DNA of 64,000 nt from Simmondsia chinensis (taxonomy: Eukaryota; Streptophyta; Magnoliopsida; Caryophyllales; Simmondsiaceae), in NCBI GenBank assembly GCA_018398585.1, contig JAGTTD010000001.1, forward strand, positions 31,447,438 through 31,511,437, given 5' to 3'. The notes below the pieces were generated by a model, which was not told where the DNA came from, made no database searches, and was given only the letters and a program-made list of their open reading frames with translations. A program made the position numbers and the translations under genes. Each line of letters starts with the position of its first letter. The first letter of the stretch is position 1. Positions 10,058 through 21,568 of the stretch are shown here, one piece after another.

Positions 10058-11117
10058 TTTGGCTTCCGAATCAAGCTCATATCCGAAAAAAAATTATAAA
10101 ATCTGATTAATTGTGTTGCAATTAATCAACAAAAAAAGTTTGATATTGATTTAATTTAGATTTTTGTGGTCAGAATTCAAATCTGAATTGTTGAAGTGAT
10201 TTTGGCGGTTACTGCAATTGAACTGCAAGGCCTGGGAAAAGTGCTTTCGGTTGGGATTTAAATTGTCGAATTACATTGAAGAAAGTTTATTTGATCAGAA
10301 TTTGTTGATTTCATTCAACATCTAGCTGATTCAGATTGAAATTCAGTAGATTCGATCAAGCATTAGCTGTTGAATGCTAATTCAGAAGCAAATATCAGTT
10401 GCTGAACTTGTTGCTGAGCTATGCTGTTCTTGATCGATCATCCATCTGATCGGTTGAGGAAGAAGTTATAATTGAGCTATTTGATCCACATTATATTGAT
10501 CATCATCAAAAGATCAGAAATCATCTGAATTGAGGTGATTACAGATTTTACAATTCAGTATTTGAGGTTGAGGTATTCGTTTTCTGAACTTCAAGTTGCA
10601 ATTCATTGAGAATTCGTGGTTCTTGTTGGATTGTGATGAAATTGTGTTGATAAGCATAGAAGTAGTGAGGATTCATCAGAATCTGCGTTTGATTCTTAAG
10701 AATTTTATGTTATTAAGTCGAGATTTGCGTAGGCGAATTTCTGACAACGAACTTAGCACCGAAGGTGTTGAATTCCGCTATTGTTCTTGAAGATTGTTGT
10801 GTTTCGTGTGTTTAAATCATCACTATAGACAGAAATCGAACCAATTTTAGAGTCTTAGTCCGAATTATTCAAGAAAGCATCAGTGTCAGAAACCTGTTCG
10901 AAGTTAGGGTTTGTTCGCAAATTTGCAAGTTAGGAATTATAACCAGTGACGATTGTCGAACCGATAGCAAGTGATTGTTTGTGCGAACGAAGGAGTAGAT
11001 TTTCATTAAGCAATCAATTGTTGAGGAGTGCGAACAAGTTTCTCACTACTGCGATTTTCGAACTTGGATTCTGCGAACTGAGCTGGTCCAAGATTGAGGT
11101 TGTTGTTCATTCTCGAT
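10058..11117 (+). other. N2 untranslated leader
   Basis: Similar to the N1 leader in length and in several blocks. No supported gene; a 64-codon open frame at 10596-10790 has no family resemblance. Confidence 0.65.
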
Positions 11118-13864
11118 ATGGCTGAGCTGATTGAGTTGTTGGAGAAATTGAGACAAGAATGGAAACAAGAATGTATGAAGCTAATGGAGAAACTGCCATA
11201 TTCAGCTCAACCTGTTGCTAACATCAGTTGTGATTGTGCTGGTGTTCTGGATGCAAATGAGTTTCCGGAGTTAGCTGATAGTGTTAGACAACAGAAGTTC
11301 CGTGTTGAGCGAAAAGAGAGAGTGGAATCTGTTGCCGTTGAAGATGAACTCGACCAAGAGAATGCCGAAATTGATAAGCACAAGCTAGAAGAACCTGAGT
11401 TTGAGCGAGATGATTCTTATGAAGATTCTTTGCTAGAGTTAGAGTCTCTTGACGATGTTGAGGTACAATATGACATGCATCCGGAATGGGAATATGATTT
11501 TCATGTCATGGGAATGTTAAAGAGTGCAAAGAGTAAAGTGAAGAGGAATCATCTTAACGATGCATTGAAAGACTTTTGGGAAACAATGAAGATTACAAAG
11601 AAGAAATTGAAGCATAAAGTTGTGTTGCAGACTATGAGGTTGGATGATCAACAAGAGCTAACTCCAGATCATGCTCTTGCTGATGTATAAGCTGGTATGC
11701 AAGATCCGGATATGTGTGTTGGTATACATGGACTGGTTGCAACAGAATCTGTGATTCCAACAAAAAAACTTGATGCCACTGCTGAGGTATCAATGAAAAC
11801 ATCTCCAAACCTATTAAGTATTACTCCATGGCAAGCTTTTATGCAGAATCGAAGCATATACTTTGCTGAGCAATGTCATTCTGTTAGAGAAACAATTGTT
11901 CTTGCTGCAGTGTCATCAAATACTGAGCAGGGTGTGCCTCAGTTCACTTTTGGGCATGCTCGAGTGTTAAATCGGGACCAGAACAACATTATATGGGATG
12001 CCTTGCAAGGTGTCTTGTGTTGGGAGAATGTTTATGAACTTAGAGCAGCTGAAATGCACTATCGGCATGCCGATCGGTGAGTTCGGGATGATTTATTCCT
12101 TTATGTGAGTGGAGTTGGGACTTATCCAAGTGCAAGTTCTTATGATAAGTTGCCTCCTGATCCGGGAGAAGATTCTCAAGACTATATGAAGCTGAGAGGA
12201 GTCGAATTTTTGCTGAAAAGAGGCACTCGAGCTGCGAGAGTGCTTTTCAAGGTTCACAACAAACAAAGCTTGATTCCTATGCAAGCAATTGAGTTGTTGG
12301 AGGTGTATAAATGCTGTAATATGCTGGAAGAGAAAGCTGTGCAGCCCAAAATCAGTACAACTGGTGCACGAAGGCAAGTAAGGATAGAGGTTATAGAATT
12401 TGACAATTGGGATCAACTGCAATTGATTGGTGCTGATCTGGTGCAGCATCTGAATGTGCTTGGGGTGACCTGTTGTGGTTGTTCCAAATGGAAAAATTAT
12501 ATGCATAAGCTTCAATATCTTCTCACCGTGTGGATGGAAAAGATCAATGCAACACCAAGAATAATCTCAGCTGAAATTGTAGTGCATATTAGCAGCAGAA
12601 TTGGGGGCAGAACATTTCAAATGTTAAAGAAATTTACAGCTGTTCTTGAGTCCCTTTGGTGTCTTCACTTGCTATATTTGTTACTCATGCTTAAGAAGTT
12701 TGACAAGGAAGCAAAGCTTGATCATTTGAGGTATATTTGGTGGTTGAATGAGCTTTAGAACCAGGAAATATCAGAGAACAGGCTGGAATGTGTGAATTGC
12801 AGCAAGGACAGTATCGATTGGGATGTTTTGGGTGTTCAAGCGATGACATTGTGCAATTGGCGTTCAACAATGGTTTATGAACTCTTGGTTTGTGTGGTCT
12901 ATGCAAGAGTTGGAGAAGAAATGGCTGGTACTTTCAGATCTTACAAATTCACAATCCAGATTCAAGCAATAGAAGCCGAGGCTGTTGAACATTCTTGGAA
13001 AACTACATTCCTTTCTCTGTCAGCATTAGATGAGTTGTTCAGATTGGGTTTGATTGGTGCTATTATATCTTTGGAAGGTGTAATCACTTGTTCACATCAA
13101 TGAGCCTCCATTTGAATAAGAAACAAGCTGAAATCTGTCAATGTGATTTGCATCGGGATTGCACTGCTGAATTACTAAACTCTGCAGCAACTTTGGTGCA
13201 ATTGGGAAGCAATCAAGAATTTGTTAAGCATGTCATGAGTTGGTTTAGTATGTGGTTGTGTGAGTAATACAAATTTTGGATAAGATCCAAGATGAAAGAG
13301 TTTAGTAGGTGTGTTGCTTCCATAATCAAGATAAGTGGTTGTTGGAGCTGCGTTTGGGAATGTCTTCAAGCTGAATTCGATATTTGGTTCTCTTGGTTTG
13401 AGTTTGGAAGGCCTCCCGAGAAGTTAAAGGACTCCATATGCATACTTATAGGTTTAACGAGATTCAAACTCTGTTGTACAGCATTTTGCAACTTGAATTA
13501 CAGAGATGCTGCTGTGTGTTGGGACTTTCAGCAGCAAGACTGGGTTGTGAGCTGTATTAGCTGCATCAAGAGGAGTTGGGAATGTGTTGTTGATGTTTGG
13601 TTTGAACGTAGCAGACCTCCTGAAGAGTATTATGTCCTCAAACGCAAGCATTGCATCGAGATAAGCAAATTCAGATGGAGTTGCTTAGTGGTCCAACCAG
13701 CTGCAGAATTCAGCAAAAAACTTCATCACTTCAGATATATTTTCATATGCATTAAGTGTTCTCATTGTTACAACTCTCTTCCATTCTTGAGGGCAAGAAT
13801 GTTTTCAAGGGGAAGGGAATGTTATGATCCGAGAATCCGAGGCATGAACCCGGGGTGGCTGTGA
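11118..13864 (+). pseudogene. N2 orphan ORF (unknown function)
   Basis: The frame starts at ATG 11118 (MAELIELLEKLRQEWKQEC...) and runs in one phase to 13103 with in-frame stops at 11688, 12078 and 12756, then shifts and continues to 13864 (the shifted frame runs into the 3' LTR). I do not recognise the product. It has an acidic N-terminal part (EEPEFERDDSYEDSLLELE), a basic segment (KSAKSKVKRNHL, KKKLKHK), the motif LPPDPGEDSQDYMKL, and a Trp/Cys-rich C-terminal part (CCGCSKWKNYMHK, WFSWFEFGRPPE). It occupies the gag-pol position between leader and polypurine tract. The close match to N1 over its whole length shows that it was once a real protein. Confidence 0.7.
13783..13800 (+). promoter_or_regulatory. 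N2 pre-polypurine hairpin
   Basis: ATTCTTGAGGGCAAGAAT is a perfect 7-bp inverted repeat with a 4-nt loop. It ends 19 nt before the 3' LTR. The same structure is found in N1, N3, C and the decapitated element. Confidence 0.6.
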
Positions 13865-14341
13865 TGATGTCCTGTTGCTGTGTTGCTGCCGTTGCTGCTG
13901 CAGGGGCTGTTTTGCTGCTGTTAGCTATTGTTTGGGCTGTCGATACTGCTGCATTGTGATCTTTTGGGTAGTTGGAAGTTGTATTAGAGTGTTGGTATTG
14001 TAATGGGTAGCTAGGCTTGGTTGTGTCATGCAATAAGTGAGTTTAAGTTGACCTTGGCGCCAAAATATCTTAGAGTGAGTTAGTGTTATGTTAGTTAGAT
14101 ATTCTTAGTTGATTCAGATATTTTCATTGCTTTAGATCCTATCTTGTGAGTAGTATAAATAGGAGGCTCTAGGTTGTAATCCATAACTTTTGATAAATGA
14201 ATTGATATCTTTTGATATTTCTCTCTACTTCTCATCTCCTTTCCCTTCTTTCTCATCTAAACTCTATATTCTTTTCTCATCTCATACTCTCTCTATCCCA
14301 ACCAAGGTTAAGGCTCAAGAGAAATCTTTAAAACCTTAACA
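13820..14341 (+). repeat. N2 3' LTR
   Basis: TGTTATGATCCGAGAATCC...CCTTAACA, 522 bp, preceded by the polypurine tract AAGGGGAAGGGAA and followed by the CAAAC target duplication. Confidence 0.93.
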
Positions 14342-14346
14342 CAAAC

Positions 14347-17200
14347 ATCAGTTGAGAAGGTGCTGGTGTTCTTGATGCAAATGAGTTTCCGGAGCTAGTG
14401 GATAGCATTAGACAACGAGAGTTCAATGTTGAGCAAAAAGAGAAAGTGGAATCTATTACTGTTGAAGATGAATTCGACCACGATAATGCCGAAATTGATG
14501 AACACAAGTTAGAAGAACCTGAGTTTGAGCAAGATGATCATTATGAAGACTCTTTGCTAGAGTTAGAGTATTGATGATGAGCTACAACAAGATTTGCTTC
14601 CGAAATGGGAATATGATTCACTTGTCAAGAGAATGATAAAGAAAGCAAAGAGTAAAGCAAAGAGAAGCCATCTAAGTGAAGCATTGAAAGATTTTTGGGG
14701 TAAAAAGAAGTTGACAAAGCCGAAATTGAAGCATAAGGTTGTGTGTCAGCCTAAGCAGCTTCTGAGTTTGCAAGAACTGAACAATGGACAACCGGTTGTT
14801 GCTGTAATTGAGTCCAATTCAGATATAGGACATCGGGATGATCCACTGGAAGAAGTTAGGATGCTTGATGATCAACAAGAACTAAATCAAGATCCTGATT
14901 TTACTGATGTATATGCTAGGATACAAGAGTGGAATATAGCGGAACCCTTGATTTCAGCTTGGGAAGTTGATGTATCTGCTGTATTAACAATGATCGCACC
15001 ACAAAATGTGTTAAGCACTTCTCCAAGGCATCTTCATACTCGAAATCAGCAATTGCTTTGTGCTGGCTATAATGTAATTGATGCAAAACAAGGTTCACGG
15101 AGTGGAGAAATGGTGTATTCGAATACACACTCTTATGACGAGTTGCCTCCTAATCCGGGAGAAGATTCTCAAGACTATGTGAAGCTGAAAAGAGTTAATT
15201 TTCTGTTGAAAAGAAGTAATCGAGCTGCGGGAGTGCGTTTCAAGGTTAAACAAAGGCGAAGCCTTGTGTCTGCACAAGCAATTGAGCTGTTGGAGGTGTA
15301 TAAATGTAGTAATGTGCTGGAACAGATTTCGGTTCAGACCAAAACCAGTACAATGGATGCTTTAACTGATGTAATTGATGTTGGAAGTCCCTTTGATCCG
15401 GGAAAGGTAGATCATGATTGTATCAAGCTGAAACATGAGGCCGAGTTAGAGGAAAGGTTCAAGCAAGCAGCTAAAATCATTTCCCAAGCTCAATTTAGGG
15501 CAAGTTTAATTTCTGGAAGAATTCTTAACATGCTAGGAGTTCACAAATTGGGTACTGATCTGAAAATTAGGTTTGTTCAGCCAAGATCCAGTAGAATTGA
15601 AGGTCTTGGGGTTATGTTTGATATTGTATGACCCCCTGATGCTTGGGTGGAATCTGATTTATGCAATTGGGCTGGAACAGCAGTGCTGGATAGTAATGAG
15701 GCAAGTGTGTTGAGCTCCAAATTCATATTGTGCATTAATCACACGTTGGGCAGAGGAAAAGCTCCATTAATGCAACCAAACGTGAGTCCTCTTGAAGTTA
15801 AGGGGCTTGGTGGTTGGTTTGATTTTGGTATACATAGGATCTTGGTTGGAATTTCAGAATTGTTGCAACGTGGGATCGCATTACAGAATTATGGCCTGTT
15901 GGTGACCTGTTGTGACTGTTCTGAATGGAAAAATCTTATGCACAAGCCTCAATATCTTCTCAATGTTTGGATGGAAAAGATCAATGCAACATCAAGGATA
16001 ACTCCAGCTGAACTGAGGGTGAATATCAATAAGGTAGTTTGGGACAGAACAACTCTGTGTTTGAAGAAGTTTTCAGCTGTTCAAGAGCTCTGTTGGTGTC
16101 TCCACTTGTTGTATTTGTTACTCATGTGTGACATGGTTGACGAGGAAGCAAAGCTTGATCATTTGAGACAAGAGTGGTGGTTGAATGAGCATGGGAACCA
16201 AGAAAGTCGTGAGAACAGGCTGAAAGTTGTGAGCTGCAGAAGATATTATGGCAATGGGGTTGCTTTGGGAATTCAAGTGAAGACCTTGTGTCTTTGGAAA
16301 ATAATTGAGACCCATGAGTACTTGATTTGGTGGCGCAAAAGTCCAGAATTTCAAGCCAAAGTCACAAGTGCTCAATTGATCAAGAAGGGACGGCAAGATT
16401 TTAGGGTAGCTGCTGTTAAAGCTTGGAGAATTAAAATTCCTTCACTGTCAGTAGTAAATGAGTTGCTCAAATGGAGTGTGGTTGGTGCTATTTTGGCTTT
16501 GGAAGGATGTCATAACTTGTTTGCATCAAGTAGCTTCCATAATCGAGCTGAAACTTGTAATATCCACAGCTGTGGGTTGTCTTGGTTATACATTGCTGAA
16601 TTCTCAAGTTCTGCAGCTCAACATGTGGAATTGAGAAGCAATCAAGAGTTTGTTGAGCTTGGTCTGAGATGGTTTAGTAAGTGGATGTTTAAGCAATACA
16701 AATTTTGGATAAGATCTAAGATGAAATGGTTACAGCTGCATTCTTATGGGATTTCAATGTGTTTAGCTACCATGATCAAGATATGGGGCTGTTTGAACTG
16801 CAATTGGGAATGTCTACAAGCTGAATTTGATCCTTGGTTCTCTTGGTTTGAGTTTGGAAGGCCTCCCGAGGTGTTCAAGGACTTTATATGCAGTCTTATG
16901 GGTTTTAAGACATTCAGACTCTGTTGTGCAGCATACTATAAGCAGAATTTCAGAAGAATTGCGTTTTTGGGTTCTCTGCAGCACGATAGTGCTTTGAGCT
17001 GTATTAGTTGTAACAAGTTGTGCCATGGGCTAGTTGTTGAGCTTTGGTTGGTCTGGTTTGATCAGTGTAGACCTTCAGAAGGGGTACAACACATCCATAC
17101 GAAGACCTTGTGCAGAACAAGAATCGTACTAATGTGTTCTGCTGCATTTCATATGGAGTTGTTCAGATTTAGTGCTGATTCAATGCAAGAAGTTCATTAA
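14347..17200 (+). pseudogene. N1 orphan ORF, 3' piece (unknown function)
   Basis: Continuation of the N1 frame. There is a stop (TGA, 14353), a small deletion causing a frameshift near 14567, then 345 codons (14594-15631) and 517 codons (15647-17200) in the same phase, separated by one TGA. Together with 9352-9507 it gives about 1,000 codons. Two neighbouring blocks of about 70 residues look like a duplication: LPPNPGEDSQDYVKLK...SLVSAQAIELLEVYK and SPFDPGKVDHDCIKLK...SLISGRILNMLGVHK. PP-D/N/E motifs recur further on (PPDAW, GRPPEVFKD, CRPSEG). The second half is Trp/Cys-rich. No RT, protease, integrase or CCHC knuckle is visible, and I assign no function. Confidence 0.75.
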
Positions 17201-17254
17201 TTCAGCTATCTTTTCATGAGCAATAAGTGATCTTCAATGTTTCAACTCTCTTCC

Positions 17255-17272
17255 ATTCTTGAGGACAAAAAT
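17255..17272 (+). promoter_or_regulatory. N1 pre-polypurine hairpin
   Basis: ATTCTTGAGGACAAAAAT, the same inverted repeat as in N2 with one stem mismatch. It ends 19 nt before the 3' LTR. Confidence 0.55.
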
Positions 17273-17291
17273 GTTTTCAATGGGAAGGGAA

Positions 17292-17867
17292 TGTTATGAT
17301 CCGAGCTTGATGAAGTCTAGGGAGCTGTTGTAGCAGCTGCATTGGTCGGTTAGTGCTGTCATGTTGCTGTTAGTTGTGGTGCTGCTCCTGTTATGTTGGT
17401 GCTGCTACTATGTTCGAGGTTGTTTAGTTGATTGAGTTGTATTAGTTAGTTGATATTGTAACAAGAATAAGTCTTGATGTAATTAGTAGCTTAAGCTCGG
17501 TTAAGTCATGTAATAAGTAAAGTAGTTTCTTGTAGTTGGGCGGTCAAGCCGTTAGATTAGTTAAGTCAAGGTTAGCGGGTAGTTAGTTAGTTGATGGTTG
17601 AGTCGGTTAGTCCATGTGTCTTGGATCATTGTATCTCTAGATATTTTGGAGTTAGCCATCCTAAAGGATTAGTAGTATAAATATGTAGAGCCTCTCTTGA
17701 AGAGCTCATAACTTTGATGAATGAAATTGATATATTTGATATCTCTCTCTCTACTTCTCATCTCCTTTCCCTTCTTATCTCATGTAAACTCTAAATTCTC
17801 TCCTCATCTCATACTCTCACTATCCCAACCAAGGTTAAGGTCCAAGAGTAATCTTTAAATCTTAACA
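17292..17867 (+). repeat. N1 3' LTR
   Basis: TGTTATGATCCGAGC...AATCTTAACA, 576 bp, preceded by AATGGGAAGGGAA. CTTGA follows, matching CTTAA before the 5' LTR at four of five bases. Confidence 0.92.
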
Positions 17868-18668
17868 CTTGACATAGCTTAGCCTAGCATGGAACTTACT
17901 ATACTTGCTTCTTTAGTAATACAGTCTTTCGGGCTTCACGTATGAATGTTTTGTTTTAATTTGATCCCAAATTTTGACGAGTTAAGAATTGAGGCTTTAG
18001 TTTAAGGCTTTGACGGCGAAGGCTTGACCTTGATTGTATTAGTCTTAACACTATAGTCACTGCTTGATAAGTCAGGTGAACTTAGGTTCGCGCATTTAAT
18101 TAAGGCTTTGACGTCCAAGGCTTGACCTTGATTGCCTTGGTCCCAATCCAGTGACCTGAATACGATTTGCTCCACCTTAATCTTGTCAGACCTAACTCAT
18201 TCGAGTTATTATAAGTCAAGGTTGCCAGGCTTAAAAACCTGATTGACTTTGGCTTGTAAGTGGACTGCTAAGCTCTTGGGTTTGTCTCCACCCTTGTTTC
18301 TGACTCTTAAGTGTACGAGAAAAGGTGTCTGTGGGCCTTACTTCATCATTGTAACTGCCACTTGAGTTAGGTCCATATCCATTTAATTTTCTGTCAATAT
18401 ATATATATATATATATATAAAATCCGTAAAAATATTTAACGAAGTCTTCTTAATTGAAGCATGAGCTGAACTCACGGTATAAACGAAGTCAGATACACCA
18501 AAATATCACAACCTTTTCTCCGAAACCGGTGAGTGGTTGAGATCAAAGATGTGCGGTTCGGATTTATGCTCACTCCCTTGTCATGGTGAGTCCCTTTTGT
18601 ACGTTTATTTTGTTTTCATTTTTACGGCGACTATGTCATAGATAATTACAAACAAAATAAAGCAAACA
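17868..18668 (+). repeat. Family T LTR-1, right part
   Basis: Resumes family T LTR sequence after N1 (ACATAGCTTAGCCTAGCATGG...) and ends GCAAACA just before the primer site. It has an (AT)12 tract at about 18396-18419 not seen in the other copies. It repeatedly carries the phrase CAAGGCTTGACCTTGATTG, also present in LTR-2 to LTR-5. Confidence 0.87.
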
Positions 18669-18675
18669 TGCCTTT

Positions 18676-18695
18676 TGGCGACCACAGCAGGAGGC
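18676..18695 (+). other. Family T primer binding site
   Basis: TGGCGACCACAGCAGGAGGC, seven bases after the LTR end. The TGGCGAC start resembles the primer sites of plant Tat/Ogre gypsy elements. The same block recurs after LTR-2, LTR-4 and LTR-5. Confidence 0.7.
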
Positions 18696-18763
18696 TTAAA
18701 ACAAGACTTCATTGTCTTTAGCCCATCGTGGATTATTAGGACGTAATTGCAGACCCTTTGCCG

Positions 18764-21239
18764 ATGGTCAGAACTAGGAGGTCCAGCGCTCTTGAGCTTG
18801 AGGAACCAGAGGGCTTAGCCTTGTTTGGTTCCCTGCTTGAGCGTCTTCTTGAACAAAGCCTTATAACACCAAGGGATGAACAAAGTCACAGCCATGGCAG
18901 TGAGAGCAGTGGAGACGATGACATCTCGAAAGACGAACAAATAGATGGCCATTCTCATAAGAGCTTCATGGTTATGCTCAAATGCCATTTGAAAATTGTG
19001 GACCAAAGAGTTCAATAGACAATGAGAGAAGCCTTTAAGAGACAACGTGCTGAAACAAAGCACAATTTTGCAGCCTAGGGGGAAAACTCTATTGCCGTGG
19101 GAGCTGTAATAAATGACGTCGGAACCTCAATGAATGATAGGTTTCACAAAGAGACAGATAGAGTCTTAGTTGAAAGGAACTCAACTTTGTCTTCTATTGC
19201 TACCCTTATTGCTAAGGATGTGGCAAGAGAGATAGTAGTTGAGGTTGAGCCTATCTTGGTTAGACAGGCTGAGGCTTAGAATGGCTTGGTTCAAGCCGTA
19301 AGAAAGGATATCAGGCAACTCAGGCCTACAACTCTTCCGTCAGTATCAACTGGATATCCTTGAGAGGCTCCTTCGAGCTCACGATTACCGGTTGCTCAGG
19401 TTGACTACATTGTCCCTGGGACAATGGAAAACCTAGTTATGGCTAGCCCAAGTAACACACTTGAAATCTAGCCATAGGAATGACAACTTGCCCCTTGGGG
19501 TTGCTGGGCCTTTGAATCAGGGTTTATATCTGGCTTTGAGAGATCTCAATGCCAATGTGTCGATGTTACCTGTCCCCGAGGCAGGGGGGCATAACCATTC
19601 ATATCCTCCTCAGGTAGTAGAGGTTGCCTCGAGGCCAACTCAAGGCCTTGAAATAAGAGTGCAAGGGCATGTACCCACTTCTAGGAGCCAACCTCTCCTT
19701 CCTAGACCCCTTCATGCTTACCACATTGGGGGGCAAGTTAATCACCCATTTCCTCAAAATCATGACTTGGGGATTAATCAAACGAGGATGAACCAACACC
19801 CTATTAATATCGGGGTGCTCTTAGTCAAGCCATATAACTCGGATCCTGCTGGAACATAATTCGTGACCAACCAAGCTCATGGCCAAATCGATTAAGAAGG
19901 TTAACCCGAGTTTGGAGGGCAACAACCGTTCCCATATCGATTGTGAAGGGTGATCAGGGGTATCCCGCAGATCCCCCTTGAGATCCTCACCTACTAGGGG
20001 GGCAATGGTAGGCGCATAACCATGTGCCTAACCTGCCCCTCTAGGACCAATTGGCCACCCTCATCGAACAGATGTATGGGCCGGCTCTCAGAAGTGTTAA
20101 TAGACCCTTGTATAGTAAACCTTACCCTGACTATATGGACATGGGCTATCCTTTTCCTCGAGGATACAAAATCCCCAAGTTTACCCTTTTCTTTGTAGAA
20201 GGGACTGTGTCTATCCTTGAGCACTTGGCAAGATTCAATTTCCAGTGCAGAGAAGCAGCTAACAGTCAGTATCTTAAGTTGAGACTGTTCCCCAGTTCTT
20301 TAATTGGGACCGCTTGTCAATGGTACATTAGCCCGCCTCTTAATTTCATTTATTGTTGGGATGACATGGCCAGGAAATTCCAAGCTTAGTTCCCAATAAT
20401 GGAACTGGGAACTTCAATGTGTAACTTGGCTCGAATGAGACAAAAGTGAGGTGAATCAATAGAACATTACATTAACTTGTTTAAGGCAGCCAAGTTAAAA
20501 TGCACTGTAGCCTTTCTTGAGGTTAAATATGCCAAGCTAGCCTTGAATGGCTTGGATATTGAATTTAGGAAGAAATTTGAAGGCTCTGTTGTCACGATGC
20601 TCTTACAGCTTGTAGAAAACCCACTAGCTATGAGGGTGTCTTGAAAGAAGAAAGCTAGAAGAAAAATAGCGTGTATGGGACTTATGTGCATGACCTAATC
20701 ACAGAGGACGAAGATCCTCCATATGCGATTGACATCGCTGAGTACGTCAAGGGACCTCCTATGATTTGCAATCTTTTGATCAAGAAGGATGTCAAAGCTA
20801 GGAAGTTTTATCAATCCCAAGACTTGAGGAAATACGCGTTTGATATCTCAAGAGCCAACGTAATTTTCAATTGGCTTGAGGTAAATAACAAACTCAAGAT
20901 CGAGGTAAACATAGAAAGCCTGACCCAAATTCTACTAAGGGGAAGGTATACTGTAAATGACACAATTCGTTGATGCATTCAACAAAGAGCTACATTATCT
21001 TCAGAAACGTAGTTCAGGATGCCAAAGAAGCAAGGGAATTGATCTTCCCGGGAGAAACACATATGGGTTTTGACAAAGGTCCCTTCCCTATTCCTTCCCA
21101 AGTTAATATAATCGAGATAAAAAAGCCTTATGATTCCTCTAACAACCAAAGTAATGGAAAATCTCTATGCATGATGTGTACAAATAAAGATAGTCTGGCT
21201 GTAGACAACGCTTTGTTTGATAGGCTGCTAGAGTCCTGA
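18764..21239 (+). pseudogene. Family T gag (int-1)
   Basis: ATG at 18764 opens MVRTRRSSALELEEPEGLALFGS, an N-terminus shared by int-2, int-3 and int-4. The capsid core is at 20051-20640 (PLYSKPYPDYMD, FPRGYKIPKF, EHLARFNFQCREAANSQYLKLRLFPSSL, QWYISPPLNF, WDDMARKF), matching the plant retrotransposon gag domain. The C-terminal part at 20671-21239 (KARKFYQSQDLRKYAFDISRANVIFNWL) is typical of Tat gag. The coding region is broken by many stops and shifts (for example 19016, 19277, 20388, 20971). It would form the particle shell. Confidence 0.85.
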
Positions 21240-21568
21240 ATGCTGAGGTTCTGAGAGCCTCAGTAAGGTTGCTAGAAGACTACTACAAGTGGCACATCAT
21301 GGTTGAACGTTCGACATGGAATTGTGTTACGTTCAGCAGGTTCCTAAAAAACAATTAGAGGAAGAACTTATTCTTCTCTCTAAAGATGAGGAGTTAGCCA
21401 TGGGAATTCTTACTGAAGTCCATTAGCAGACAGTCTTCACTTCTTAGAAGCAGGCAGCGAGGAAACTCTTGCACCTTACACATGACCTCTGCGAGGGTTG
21501 TGTCCTTAAGTTGGTGTCTAAAAAGAAGCAGCTGAATCTTTACTCAAAGAAAAATCCAGCTCCCCCAA

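Larger units (their letters stand above)
9508..14341 (+). mobile_element. N2: non-autonomous LTR retrotransposon nested in N1
   Basis: LTRs at 9508-10038 and 13820-14341, a tRNA-Met primer site, a polypurine tract (AAGGGGAAGGGAA) and a perfect 5-bp target duplication CAAAC (9503-9507 and 14342-14346). It lies in the same orientation as N1 and carries a homologous but diverged frame, so it is a sister subfamily and not a copy of N1. It has no recognisable pol genes. Confidence 0.93.
7681..17867 (+). mobile_element. N1: non-autonomous LTR retrotransposon (contains nested N2)
   Basis: LTRs at 7681-8256 and 17292-17867 (both 576 bp, TGTTATGATCC...CTTAACA), a tRNA-Met primer site, a polypurine tract (AATGGGAAGGGAA) and a target duplication CTTAA/CTTGA define the element. 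Without N2 it is about 5.35 kb. It encodes one long frame of about 1,000 codons with no protease, RT, RNase H or integrase that I recognise. It must have relied on enzymes from another element. Primer site, LTR style and the 3' hairpin resemble the chromovirus C, a plausible helper lineage. Confidence 0.9.
18669..21568 (+). mobile_element. Family T internal region int-1
   Basis: About 2.9 kb between LTR-1 and LTR-2, with a primer site and a broken gag but no protease, RT or integrase. The element was therefore non-autonomous or has lost pol. It ends before LTR-2 without a clean purine tract (AGCTCCCCCAA). Confidence 0.82.

Noticed and set aside
18510..18668. Earlier LTR end at AATATCACA (18510)
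   Set aside because: No primer site follows. The end at AAACA fits the TGTTTAC/GTAAACA inverted ends and the TGGCGACC primer block, and gives equal LTR lengths of about 1.38 kb.
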